Source: Reticulitermes speratus (lineage: Eukaryota > Arthropoda > Insecta > Blattodea > Rhinotermitidae). From it: 64,000 nucleotides of DNA. The DNA lies in contig JAJKFL010000010.1 in NCBI GenBank assembly GCA_021186555.1, forward strand, positions 25,178,679 through 25,242,678. The letters run 5' to 3'. The position numbers and the translations under genes were made by a program. This document shows positions 39,501 to 45,815 of the stretch, piece by piece; position 1 is the first letter of the stretch; each line of letters starts with the position of its first letter. The notes beneath the pieces are model-generated. The model had not been told where the DNA came from. It made no database searches and saw only the letters and a program-made list of their open reading frames with translations.

Positions 39501-40949
39501 TGAAAAAAAAGAAAAAAAAAAAAAAAAAAAAAAGAGTGAGATGCAAGCAAATGTAAAGCCCTTCTTCAGAACCCATGTAACAAATCATACAAGTCATTCA
39601 TGGCATAAAATAATATGGACTAACATGATTATAGAAACAGGATGAAAAAGTTTTAACTTAACATGGCCCCGACACTGATTTACCTAAATACAAACATAAT
39701 GCCACATTTTCACACAAATTTTTATTCTTTAATTTCAAATACACAACTGGACAATGCAACCAGCCTTCACCATTCTTCATCTCCTTCAAAAAGTGTAAGG
39801 TAAAAATAGCAAAATGGGTCACGCTTCATAAACGTTAAAAGGAATGATTTAACACAGTTTGGGCAGACACAGATTTGCCAAATACTTTAAGCTGTGTCCA
39901 AATCTTCACATCCTTCTGTCTCCCTCCTCTGTGGATCTGTTTGGCCACCTTCCTTGCATCCTACCTACATAACCTTCCGCATCTGACACAGACCACAATA
40001 TGCATTCTTAAGCGTACTTTATAAAGAATCATAAACTAACAAATAGTGAGAAAAAAATGGCAGGTATCAGCTTGAGATTATGGTAATAAAAAGCAGAGTA
40101 CTAGCGCTTGTATACAGGAAATGCATGCTGGGTGCAGAAGGGAGTACCAAACAAGTACTTCTGTCTGAATAGAAAGCAAACTATTTAATACCTAAAGGAC
40201 CGAAGTCTTCTAAAGAATGAGATTAGGTGTTAACACATCCATTACCATTGAATCACTAGCCCACAGGATGGTGTATAAGGGGCCTGTAACAGATCTGCAA
40301 CATGCAAACCTACAGCAGTCTGAAGCATAAGTGCAAAAGAACTACAAACCTTAAAATAAAATACCAACTGCATAAGTGATAGCACCTCATTTGAACTAAT
40401 CATACTCAGTGCAGATTCACACAAGTCTTCTCCACGATTTCGCCCAAATGAAAGTCGTTTCTCATGAAGTACAACCAGTGTGAACGAACAGAAGTTCTGC
40501 TACATAGTTCACATACAAGTATTAACTACATGTTCGACAAACATAACACCATTTTAAACACTTACATGTTCACGTCTGCCAGTCTCCCTGTCTGAATGTT
40601 TATCACGTTTGTTGCTACTACTGCGAGATGAACTCGTCTTGTGGTGGTGTATAACAGATGCTTGAGGAGGCTTGATATCCAATGAATCGGCTGTATCATC
40701 TGCATCTTCTTCTTCCGACATACTGTAAATATCACATGATTACAGATCGTAAAAAAAAAAAGTAATGTTCTCATCAATAACACTGCGCAAGTTTTTGTTT
40801 TCACACAGACTGTAAACTCTGTTAACATACCTGAATGCTGTATCGTCTTTTGAAAGCTGCAATGGTGAATGTTTGTGTGGACTCTTCGTAATTTCACCAT
40901 CTTCGCTTTGATCTTCTACTTCCATCTCCGAAACATCATATTCTGACAT
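15413..40949 (-). CDS. CDK11: Cyclin-dependent kinase 11 (Pitslre), 15 exons
   Basis: A serine/threonine kinase of the PITSLRE family. The family acts with L-type cyclins in the nucleus in transcription-coupled splicing, and shorter products have mitotic roles. Joining 40949-40831, 40722-40566, 39498-39395, 37317-37042, 35617-35424, 33097-32900, 29387-29154, 27821-27509, 25192-25048, 24276-24132, 23087-22858, 20248-20132, 18583-18435, 17325-17133 and 15511-15413 gives 2,673 nt (890 residues plus stop), with GT-AG ends and matching phases throughout. Residues 1-90 are acidic and Ser-rich, 93-349 Arg/Glu/Asp-rich, and 350-430 contain a long acidic run. The kinase domain spans about 527-815: EEGTYG (534-539), Lys556, PITSLRE (568-574), HRDLKTSN (652-659), DFG (672-674), VTLWYRAPE (691-699). 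The C-terminus ends GPGFSLKF, as in vertebrate CDK11. The length fits the family. The assignment is by family knowledge; transcripts were not seen. Confidence 0.96.
15899..16150 (-). mobile_element. Diverged SINE family 1 copy
   Basis: On the plus strand it runs GTGGAGGTACAGCTCCACTC, TCTTAACTATGGCTACTAGATGG and TACTGAGCTATCC, matching the reversed body and A-box order of the copy at 32391-32672 with many substitutions. It lies in CDK11 intron 14. Confidence 0.5.
16225..16350. repeat. 63-bp tandem duplication
   Basis: Two adjacent copies of a segment starting CTATTTAACTGTGTG and ending CACATAATT, differing by a few bases. CDK11 intron 14. Confidence 0.85.
16460..16778. mobile_element. piggyBac-type MITE
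   Basis: Flanked on both sides by TTAA (16456-16459 and 16779-16782). The termini CACTTTCACTGCC and GGCAGTGAAAATG are inverted repeats with one mismatch. The interior is AT-rich and non-coding. TTAA duplication is the hallmark of piggyBac transposition. CDK11 intron 14. Confidence 0.75.
17133..17325 (-). CDS. CDK11: CDK11 exon 14
   Basis: Codes residues 794-858: [37 protein letters not shown], and a proline-rich tail ending EYKQL. Acceptor TGCTAG|G. The donor CTT|GTGAGT matches the exon boundary needed to join exon 15. Reading through it instead adds 12 codons (ending GLCKV) to a TGA at 17096-17094, a possible retained-intron form. Confidence 0.9.
17326..18059. other. CDK11 intron 13, no element recognised
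   Basis: AT-rich intronic DNA with no gene, repeat or RNA supported. Confidence 0.5.
18060..18250. mobile_element. M-family MITE-like element (copy b, diverged)
   Basis: The left half has GAGGACTCCCTTCTTCTAG, then GGTTCCCAATTTTTGAAGGA and CTTCATCTTCAG. The right half has CTTGAAGATAAAAGCAC and AAAATGTCAG. This matches the M layout with decayed ends. CDK11 intron 13. Confidence 0.45.
18435..18583 (-). CDS. CDK11: CDK11 exon 13
   Basis: Codes residues 745-794: [17 protein letters not shown] through GMDLMNR. Acceptor TTTCAG|G, donor ACAG|GTATAA. Confidence 0.96.
18584..19214. other. CDK11 intron 12, unassigned part
   Basis: No repeat or coding signal recognised before the next M element. Confidence 0.45.
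19215..19460. mobile_element. M-family MITE-like element (copy c)
   Basis: Contains GATTCAAGTCTTCCATGTTG, CATTTCAAAGGACCGTAGTG, CATCTTCAGGG and, inverted, AAGATGAAGACATTACG and TCTTCTGAAACG. The expected right terminus is missing: the 38-bp array starts exactly where it should begin. CDK11 intron 12. Confidence 0.6.
19461..20068. repeat. 38-bp minisatellite array
   Basis: About 16 copies of a 38-bp unit with anchor words ACGCACATAAATATGTG and CCAGTGAACACAGGATCACA. CACATA/TATGTG forms a small dyad. The second word closely resembles CCAGTAACACAGCATCACA of M copy g, and the array abuts M copy c, so the unit looks like an amplified M-element end. It lies about 60 bp from the CDK11 exon 12 donor. 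Confidence 0.93.
20132..20248 (-). CDS. CDK11: CDK11 exon 12
   Basis: Codes residues 706-744: [17 protein letters not shown] and [16 protein letters not shown]. Acceptor TTGCAG|G, donor AAG|GTATTT. A 38-bp tandem array ends about 60 bp past the donor. Confidence 0.97.
20554..20826 (+). pseudogene. Mariner transposase, 3' fragment
   Basis: The readable part contains [13 protein letters not shown], the conserved region holding the third catalytic Asp of DD34D mariner transposases, and continues to GGDYVEK and a stop. Everything upstream, including the DNA-binding domain and the first two catalytic Asp residues, is absent. The first 60 or so bases match only after a frameshift (near 20,600). 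Not functional. Confidence 0.8.
20869..22650 (-). mobile_element. piggyBac-like remnant nested in the mariner
   Basis: Flanked by TTAA (20865-20868 and 22651-22654). Termini CCCTTTAACGCCG on the left and the inverse of CCCTTAGCTGCCG on the right. It encodes the C-terminal part of a piggyBac-type transposase on the minus strand (21204-21929). Near the right end, GTGGACGTTCGGC occurs twice as a subterminal repeat. It is 1,782 bp, shorter than an intact element, and lacks the 5' half of the gene. Confidence 0.82.
21204..21929 (-). pseudogene. piggyBac-type transposase, C-terminal part
   Basis: A 241-codon frame. VDNSDRM (about residues 99-105) corresponds to the conserved segment holding the last catalytic Asp of the piggyBac DDD triad. 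It is followed by the conserved region around [20 protein letters not shown]. The C-terminus has a Cys-rich domain (CRVC, CAKC, CEVPC) typical of piggyBac transposases. The N-terminal half with the first two catalytic Asp residues is missing, so no activity is expected. Confidence 0.85.
22858..23087 (-). CDS. CDK11: CDK11 exon 11 (catalytic and activation loops)
   Basis: Codes residues 629-705: HRDLKTSN (catalytic Asp654), DFGLARE (Asp672), the activation segment and [12 protein letters not shown]. Residue 703 is Cys where the family usually has Gly (LLLG). Donor AAG|GTAAAT. Confidence 0.98.
23256..23868. repeat. 34-bp minisatellite array
   Basis: 18 copies of a 34-bp unit, AGGGTGACCATAAAGG(G/A) TGAACTGTGACGCACAC. 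The G/A alternation at one site is the main variation. It starts about 170 bp upstream of the CDK11 exon 11 acceptor, in intron 10. Open frames across it on the minus strand are by-products. Confidence 0.95.
24132..24276 (-). CDS. CDK11: CDK11 exon 10
   Basis: Codes residues 581-629: [35 protein letters not shown] stretch (622-625) makes this loop about three residues longer than in vertebrate CDK11. Acceptor TTTCAG|G, donor CCAG|GTGACA. Confidence 0.97.
24380..24590. mobile_element. M-family MITE-like element (copy d)
   Basis: Contains ACCCTGAAGATAAGGCACT twice (a local duplication), GTGAAATGTCGGGAAATACTG, and GAACAACACAGTGTCACGCC near the right end. A further fragment, GGTCTTCAGGGATGTGACATGGTGTC, lies near 24,817. 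CDK11 intron 9. Confidence 0.5.
25048..25192 (-). CDS. CDK11: CDK11 exon 9 (glycine loop and PITSLRE helix)
   Basis: Codes residues 532-580: [19 protein letters not shown] with the ATP-binding Lys556, and the cyclin-binding helix [11 protein letters not shown]. Acceptor TCACAG|A, donor AAG|GTACGG. Confidence 0.98.
25193..26037. other. CDK11 intron 8, unassigned part
   Basis: No repeat, gene or RNA recognised. Confidence 0.45.
26038..26205. mobile_element. Foldback element FB3, near-perfect palindrome
   Basis: Two arms of about 80 bp meet almost without a loop at ACATATGTTTCG / CGAAACATATGT near 26,122. The outer arm includes ACCAACACATGCAC as in FB1, FB2 and FB4. Essentially the whole element is one hairpin. 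CDK11 intron 8. Confidence 0.88.
26279..26520 (-). mobile_element. Diverged SINE family 1 copy
   Basis: The plus-strand order is CAGGCCACGAATGCCCAGAG, GGTATAGCACTACTCTTTA, CGCTAGATGTTGG, ACCCGGTACACACTGTACAG. This matches the reversed body of the copy at 32391-32672, with many substitutions and a lost head. Confidence 0.6.
26574..26770. mobile_element. M-family MITE-like element (copy f)
   Basis: Left GGTCTTCCCACATGTCACGC and TGTGTTGCTGGGGTGG. Centre CTTCATCTTCAGGG, followed by an inverted TTGATGACGAAGGCGC. Right AACACAGCAACATAACTC and GACCTGAGTCC. A hairpin layout. CDK11 intron 8. Confidence 0.6.
26771..27508. other. CDK11 intron 8, remaining part
   Basis: No element recognised. Confidence 0.45.
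27509..27821 (-). CDS. CDK11: CDK11 exon 8
   Basis: Codes residues 428-532: acidic linker, then [20 protein letters not shown], the conserved entry into the kinase domain. Acceptor TTTCAG|C, donor ACAG|GTAAAA. Confidence 0.95.
28055..28660 (+). mobile_element. Jockey-like LINE, 3' fragment (RNase H end)
   Basis: Codes [20 protein letters not shown], the RNase H segment of Jockey-type elements, then a Cys-rich segment [20 protein letters not shown], stop, and a 3' UTR ending in TTCTATTCTATTT repeats. A frame break near 28,290 coincides with a 17-bp perfect inverted repeat separated by one base. Same family as the minus-strand copy at 33387-35385. 5'-truncated and in CDK11 intron 7. Confidence 0.78.
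29154..29387 (-). CDS. CDK11: CDK11 exon 7
   Basis: Codes residues 350-428: DDSEDEQ, then an uninterrupted glutamate run and Ser/Asp/Glu-rich sequence, the acidic domain usual for CDK11. Acceptor CACAG|C, donor GCAG|GTTTGT. Confidence 0.92.
30230..30490. mobile_element. M-family MITE-like element (copy g)
   Basis: The right half is the best preserved: CTTGAAGATGAACGGAATATG, CCTCTGAAACGCCAGGAACC, CAGCCAGTAACACAGCATCAC, CTCAGAAACCTCAAATCC. The left half is the diverged inverse (GGATACTGGAGATTCTACAG, GTGCCTTCATGTCTG). CDK11 intron 6. Confidence 0.62.
30693..30800. repeat. 24-bp short tandem array
   Basis: About 4.5 copies of CTACATGACAACTGTACAGT plus TATG. ACTGTACAGT is a perfect palindrome in each unit. 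CDK11 intron 6. Confidence 0.9.
31121..32362. repeat. 70-bp minisatellite array
   Basis: About 17-18 copies of a 70-bp unit with words TGTGCAGCTGTAGGCACAGC, AAGTCATCAGCATGTG and TTAGAAGCATGTACTGTGTA. Within a unit, TGTACTGTGTATGCAGAC and TGTACTGTGTGCAGCTG are an older internal duplication. The last copies are shortened. CDK11 intron 6. Confidence 0.95.
32391..32672 (-). mobile_element. tRNA-derived SINE, full-length copy
   Basis: On the minus strand it starts GTCTGGACCGCGATAGCTCAG (A box TAGCTCAGTCGG), has B box GGATCGAATCC, the shared body, and ends GGGAGACCTTTACC followed by a TTTACC-type tail. It is the best-preserved head in the window. CDK11 intron 6. Confidence 0.87.
32900..33097 (-). 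CDS. CDK11: CDK11 exon 6
   Basis: Codes residues 284-350: a long Arg/Glu/Lys helix containing [15 protein letters not shown], a likely nuclear-localisation and RS-like segment. Acceptor CTTCAG|A, donor GAA|GTAAGT. Confidence 0.92.
33751..34665. mobile_element. pogo-like DNA transposon, 915 bp, internally deleted
   Basis: Perfect 28-bp terminal inverted repeats starting CCGTATATTCTCGAATC, flanked by TA on both sides (33749-50 and 34666-67). It carries a shortened transposase-like frame on the minus strand. It sits inside a Jockey copy, so it is the younger insertion. Confidence 0.9.
33990..34364 (-). pseudogene. pogo-like transposase: HTH joined directly to C-terminal tail
   Basis: From an ATG at 34364 the frame runs [16 protein letters not shown], shifts by one base near 34,290, then reads [21 protein letters not shown], a Psq/CENP-B-type helix-turn-helix. 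Immediately afterwards comes the tail [20 protein letters not shown] and an acidic end. The whole DDE catalytic domain expected between them is missing. What remains would at most bind DNA, and the frameshift argues against even that. Confidence 0.7.
35424..35617 (-). CDS. CDK11: CDK11 exon 5
   Basis: Codes residues 219-284: Gly-rich start, then [14 protein letters not shown] and a charged helix likely to be coiled. Acceptor TACCAG|T, donor GCAG|GTATGT. Confidence 0.9.
35841..36050 (+). mobile_element. 5'-truncated SINE family 1 copy
   Basis: Body only: CCGTCTAGACCGGCCCTGG through CCATCATGGCCTGTTATAGG and a TTTACCTTTACC tail. The tRNA-like head is absent. CDK11 intron 4. Confidence 0.82.
36205..36375. 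mobile_element. M-family MITE-like element (copy h)
   Basis: Left TTCAAGTCTTGTGGAATGTG and CATTGGGCGAGTGGTTC. Right GAGCAACACAGTGTCACATG and CCAGGAGACCTGAACC. Hairpin layout, with the centre partly deleted. CDK11 intron 4. Confidence 0.6.
36790..37000. mobile_element. M-family MITE-like element (copy i)
   Basis: Left GATTCAGGTCTTCTGGGTTG and CGTTTTGAAGGAACATACTGC. Right GTACGTTCCTTTGAAGCG and CAGCATAACAACCCC. It ends about 40 bp from the donor of CDK11 exon 4. Confidence 0.5.
37042..37317 (-). CDS. CDK11: CDK11 exon 4
   Basis: Codes residues 127-219: alanine run, [10 protein letters not shown] basic/acidic repeats, then Gly/Ser-rich linkers. Two AG acceptors lie two bases apart. Only the upstream one (exon starting at 37317) keeps the frame; the other meets a stop at once. 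Confidence 0.9.
37915..39090. repeat. 85-bp minisatellite array with dyad units
   Basis: About 14 copies of an 85-bp unit. Each contains CAGCATCACTGGTTGC ... GCAGCAACTGATGCTG, a large imperfect palindrome able to form a hairpin. Variants include GATGACATCA for CAGCATCA and ACACAGC for ACGCAGC. Single-base deletions cluster at 38,520-38,700. CDK11 intron 3. Confidence 0.94.
39395..39498 (-). CDS. CDK11: CDK11 exon 3
   Basis: Codes residues 93-127, His/Arg/Glu-rich. The acceptor CAAG|ATCC is preceded on the minus strand by about 30 nearly uninterrupted T residues (39503-39533), an extreme polypyrimidine tract. Donor CG|GTAAGG. Confidence 0.88.
39499..40565. other. CDK11 intron 2
   Basis: Apart from the A/T tract at 39503-39533 next to the exon 3 acceptor, no repeat or coding signal recognised. 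Confidence 0.6.
40566..40722 (-). CDS. CDK11: CDK11 exon 2
   Basis: Codes residues 40-92: acidic [16 protein letters not shown], then Ser/Arg-rich. Acceptor TTTACAG|T, donor CAT|GTAAGT. The preceding intron is only 108 bp. Confidence 0.9.
40831..40949 (-). CDS. CDK11: CDK11 exon 1 (start exon)
   Basis: Codes residues 1-39 plus two bases. The first in-frame ATG (40949-40947) opens an acidic segment containing EDGEI. Donor CAG|GTATGT. Exon 2 begins with another in-frame ATG one base in, a possible internal start. Confidence 0.85.
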
Positions 40950-41331
40950 GACTACAACTTCGTATTATTTCGAGAAACATACAAAACATGTATTAACGTC
41001 AGGCTATAACACTATATGCAAGATTACATTTATATAAACCACAAGAAACAAAAACACCGCACAAGTCATCTGATAGAGAAAACAAAAGACACACCAAGTA
41101 CATGCTACAGATAAAGTTTGTAATCTGTGCTACAGATGTGCAACTGCACTCTAGTCTAATCCATGACTCCAGTGATCATTCGTAACCATGGATTACAGCT
41201 CGTAACGTACTACAGAACAGTATGAAGAATCTAGTGTGGCGGTGACCTCAGATATGTGGTAGCCGTGGTTGCTACCACTGATCTGAGCTGCAAGTGAAAG
41301 CCACACATGTAGCCTAGCCAAACTGACTCAT
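40950..41331. promoter_or_regulatory. Presumed CDK11 5' UTR / promoter interval
   Basis: This is the only DNA between the CDK11 start codon and the upstream LINE. I see no TATA box or clear initiator. If CDK11 has no upstream non-coding exon, its promoter must lie here or inside the LINE. Confidence 0.35.
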
Positions 41332-43260
41332 TCATTCTGTAGTCTGTCTTACGACAGGTCCGTAGCCTCTTCCAAAGCGAGTTCTCCACAGGGTGCGATC
41401 TAGTGCTTCCTCTTTCAATTTCCAGTATCTCTTCTTTTCCTTAAGGTCATCCAGTAGCTGCTTACGTCTTCTCCCTCGTCGTCCCGTCATTTCTATCCTT
41501 CCTTCTAACTTTCCTTCAATCACGTGTTTCAGAAGGCAGTTTCTACGCAAGATGTGACCAATCCAGTTAGCCTTTCTTCTTTTTATTGTATGTAGGATAT
41601 TCCTCTCCTCCTTGACTCTGTGTAATACTTCTTCATTTCTCACACGATCGGTCCAACTGATCTTCTCCATTCTTCTCCAGCACCACATTTCAAAACTTTC
41701 CAGATACTTCTGATCTGCTTTCCGAAGTGTCCACGTTTCAGCACCATACAAAGCTATGCTCCAAACGTAGCACTTTACTAGTTTCTTCCTTAAATTTAAT
41801 TCCAGTTTGCTGGTGAAAAGATTTTTCTTCTTGTTGAATGCTGCTTTTGCCATGGCAATTCTCGATTTAATTTCACGTGTACACCTTGCATCACTTGTTA
41901 TCATGCTACCCAAATAATTGAAATATTCCACATTCTCCAATTGTTTTTGATCTATCATAATTTTCATTGGGGATGGTTGCCTTGAGATTTTCATTACTTT
42001 AGTTTTTCCCACATTCATTTCCATTCCATAGCGTCTTCCAATTTCAATTAGTCTATCAATCATGCCCTGTAGCACCTTTTCTTCCCTAGCCAGTAGCACA
42101 AGGTCATCTGCATATTTCACAGTGCGAATTACTTGTCCTCCTATTTTGAAGTCTCCAAACCCTTCAAGAGCTTCCTTGGTAAGTATTCGCTGTATAAGTT
42201 GAACAGAATCGGTGACAAGCAGCAACCTTGTCTAACTCCTCTTCCAATCTTCACACTTCTCGTCTCCCCTTGGTCCAGTCGTATTTTGACACTCTGTTCC
42301 ATGTACAATTTGCTGATCAATCTTCTTTCGCGCCAGTCTATCCCAATTCCTTTTAGGATTTGCATTAATTTGGTCCAGTTGACACGGTCAAATGCCTTCT
42401 GCCAGTCTATGAAGCAAGCACACAATTCCTCATCTATGACCAACGTTCGTTCTGATATTATTCTCAGCATCCCAATTGCATCCCTAGTTCCTTTTCCTCT
42501 TCTAAATCCAAACTGATCTTCTCCAAGTGCATCTTCAATTTTCCTCTCAATCCTTCTTCTAAGTATCCTCGCTACTATCTTTGCTGCATGAGCGATGATG
42601 CTGATTGTGCGATGGTCGCTGCATTTTGTAGCTTTGGGCTTCTTCTTTAAGGCAATCATTGTAACTTCAATAAAATCTCTGGGCCATTCTCCAGTTACAT
42701 ACATGCTGTTGATCATCTGTGTCATTAGCCTTAGACCACCTTCTCCCAACAATTTGAGTACATCCCCAGGTACATCATCATCTCCTGTAGCCTTCTTATC
42801 CCTCATCTCCTTGATAGCTTTTTCCACTTCACTTTGCAAAATATGAGGGCCTTTCTCATCTTCATCTACTTCATCTTCAGGTTCGACGTCTAGATGTTCT
42901 GGTCGATTAGCTCGATCGTAGAGCTCTGTGATATAATTCTCCCAAATTTGCAGTACTCTTCTCTGATTTATTATTATATTGCCTTGAGAGTCTTCGATGC
43001 CAATGTTTTGAATCCCATGGTTTTCTTTCCAACCTAGTTCCTTTGTCTTCATGTACATTAAATCATAACGTCCTATCTTGAAATTCTGATCTCGCACATA
43101 TGCTCTCAGATATCCTTCTGCGTTGTCCGTGGCTCTTTTCAAATCATCCTCAGTCTCTGTAGTTCTTCCGTCCTTCTTCATTGTTGACATCTTCATTTCC
43201 TTCGTTCATCCATTTTACTGATCATCTCCTGTACTGCAGTTGTTTTAATATTATCAACCC
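41332..43260 (-). mobile_element. Non-LTR retrotransposon reverse transcriptase, degenerate
   Basis: Two overlapping minus-strand frames (42141-43196 and 41332-42225) together form one reverse transcriptase. It shows QFGFRRGKGT, FIDWQKAFDRV, RGVRQGCCLSPILFNL and the active-site YADDLVLL, then the C-terminal GAETWTLRK and HILRRNCLLKHVIEGK segments. A frameshift near 42,185 separates the fingers/palm from YADD. No endonuclease domain is present, so it is 5'-truncated. The C-terminal style resembles RTE-like elements abundant in arthropods, but the clade is not settled. Not functional. Confidence 0.88.
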
Positions 43261-43891
43261 ATTACATTATTTGACTCGTCTGACATGTCGAGCATACATA
43301 TCCACTCACAGGTTCCTTCCTGATAAAGATCCTGTTGCTCAATGGCCATTTATAACCAACTCCACGGAGAAGAAGCTTCTGAGTAGCTTAACTATAGATT
43401 CGCCGCTAGTAAATGAAATCACCGCATTTATATCGGAACCCTAAATGTCATCAGTTCGCAGAGCCCCACTATCCACCTATCCTGAACAGATTCGTGTCCA
43501 TGCCTCGAATGATTTCTTAACATTCCATTAAAATTATCCTCATTAGATCTTCCAAGTGGCTTCTTTCCCTCACAATTTCCCACTATACAGACCCTGTACG
43601 ATCTCTCATTCCTCCAGATACGTGCTCATGCCCTCCAAACTATTCTTCTTGAATTTCATCACTCAAATACGCATAGCCCTTGTTTAAGCCTTTGCTTTTA
43701 ATCCGCTTTAAATTATACATCATTATTTTCGCTCTGTCTCCATTTTCAGATTTTAAACGGCCTTTGGCTCGCTGTGTCTATTACGCTACCCCTTACCTGG
43801 TACCATTATTTCTTCTGTGGAGTAACATTTGTGATTTACACCTTGATGATTCGCGCTGACTTTTGCAGGAACACAACTAGGGCATAAAATA
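43261..43891. other. Unassigned sequence
   Basis: No gene or repeat supported between the LINE and the 35-bp array. Confidence 0.45.
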
Positions 43892-44625
43892 GGGCTTGGT
43901 GTATTTTGTGAGAAGTACAGAGCATGAAGCTTGGTGTATTTTGTGAGAAGTACAGAGCATGAAGCTTGGTGTATTTTGTGAGAAGTACAGAGCATGAAGC
44001 TTGGTGTATTTTGTGAGAAGTACAGAGCATGAAGCTTGGTGTATTTTGTGAGAAGTATAGAGCATGAAGCTTGGTGTATTTTGTGAGAAGTACAGAGCAT
44101 GAAGCTTGGTGTATTTTGTGAGAAGTACAGAGCATGAAGCTTGGTGTATTTTGTGAGAAGTACAGAGCATGAAGCTTGGTGTATTTTGTGAGAAGTACAG
44201 AGCATGAAGCTTGGTGTATTTTGTGAGAAGTACAGAGCATGAAGCTTGGTGTATTTTGTGAGAAGTACAGAGCATGAAGCTTGGTGTATTTTGTGAGAAG
44301 TATAGAGCATGAAGCTTGGTGTATTTTGTGAGAAGTACAGAGCATGAAGCTTGGTGTATTTTGTGAGAAGTACAGAGCATGAAGCTGTGTATTTGTGAGA
44401 AGTACAGTGCATTGAAGCTTGGTGTATTTTGGAGAAGTACAGAGCATGAAGCTTGGTGTATTTTTGTGAGAAGTACAGAGCATGAAGCTTGGTGTATTTG
44501 TGAGAAGTACAGAGCATGAAGCTTGGTAATTTTGTGAGAAGTATAGAGCATGAAGCTTGGTGTATTTTGTGAGAAGTACAGAGCATGACTTGGTGTATTT
44601 TGTGAGAAGTATTAGAGCATGAAGC
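43892..44625. repeat. 35-bp minisatellite array (second family)
   Basis: About 21 copies of a 35-bp unit, GAAGCTTGGTGTATTTTGTG plus AGAAGTACAGAGCAT. Unrelated to the 35-bp array at 335. Single-base deletions and insertions cluster in 44,380-44,600. Confidence 0.95.
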
Positions 44626-44849
44626 TCCTCATTAGCAATCTCCTTTAGTCATTATAGCATGTATAATATGCAACTATAGGAGAGAGAAACAGAAGGATAG
44701 CACAAGAAACCAGAGACAATATTATTTTTTCAAAGGCAAATTATTACGTTTAACGCTGGCGACACATCAAATTAGAAAAGCCATATCAGTCACGCTGTTT
44801 GGAACATGGATAACAGACGTCAGTGGCTGCAATCTAACTGTGTTAATTC

Positions 44850-45167
44850 ATGTTCAGCCGAGACAGGTGCTGTTTGATGCTGTATACAGTGAGGGATCTT
44901 GCCACACTTTTTGTCAGTCACTGTCAGTCAGCAGCTCCTATCTGTGGTCAGGAGGGCAGCTGGACAAGAAACATTGAAAATCTCACTCATGTAATGCAGT
45001 ATAAGGTATTGCTATTCCAAACAAGTGAGGCGAAAGAGTGTCTACATCACCTGACAAGAACAGTAACTATACCTCCAGAAAATGTACACACACAAATCCA
45101 TTTGGAATACCCAGAGAAATTACGTAAATTGGCTGCAAGAACAAGTTTGATAAACACTCCGCGCTGA
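44850..45167 (+). CDS. Unrecognised open frame, doubtful
   Basis: A 105-codon frame. Its second half has coding-like composition (AKECLHHLTRTVTIPPENV, YPEKLRKLAARTSL), but it lacks any motif I recognise, a signal peptide or promoter, and no splice partner is evident. It could be an exon, a decayed pseudogene or chance. I would not treat it as a gene without transcript or homology support. Confidence 0.15.
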   Translation: MFSRDRCCLMLYTVRDLATLFVSHCQSAAPICGQEGSWTRNIENLTHVMQYKVLLFQTSEAKECLHHLTRTVTIPPENVHTQIHLEYPEKLRKLAARTSLINTPR

Positions 45168-45673
45168 ATCAAATAGAACTTGGGCTGCATCTTGCCACAT
45201 TACTGATATCACCGGGCCTTGGTCTGCCTGCTCCTTCTGGTAAAAGAGCATCATCTCCAATGTCACTTTGCTTTATTATGAAGCTACGCAAAACACAAGC
45301 ATTTGTAATGAACAATTCAGCATTTTCAAGGAGAGATACTTTCTAGTCAAGAGTGTGAAACAACACAAACTACTCACTGCCCTCTGCTCAAATGCTGATC
45401 GAAAATCTTGTCTTTATACTGAACTTTCCACACCCAAGTCAAGTCAAGTTCACACCGTGCATTTTCATCTGATCACACATTTTTCAACCAACAAATTGCA
45501 CACTGTTATTACACCATATAACTTCTTTCTACAATAAAATTAATTCTACATGTTTCGGTTCTCCAATGGAAACATCATCAGGGATTTACACCTTGATTTT
45601 ACACATATTTATAACATAACAAACAATTGGCACATATTAACAGTTAAAGATGTAAAATGTGTATTTTCTCTCA

Positions 45674-45808
45674 ATCAATAAATTTCACAGTATTACCACC
45701 ATGCATTTTGTTAAATCAATAATAAGACCGACGAATGCACTATATTGACCAATTTTATTCTGGCCTATCTCCCCTCACCCTACACGTGTTTCGGAACTTT
45801 ATTCGGAA
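45674..45808. mobile_element. Half foldback element inserted in FB4
   Basis: Resembles the FB1 left arm (CAGTATTACCACCATGCAT, CGAATGCACTATATTG, CACGTGTTTCGGAAC). It is bracketed by a 13-bp direct repeat, GTGTATTTTCTCT, just before 45674 and from 45809, which looks like a target-site duplication. Confidence 0.6.
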
Positions 45809-45815
45809 GTGTATT

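Noticed and set aside
43786..44586. A 266-codon frame in the second 35-bp array, and similar frames in the 90-bp array (46679-47479)
   Set aside because: Repeat by-products open in several frames and on both strands.
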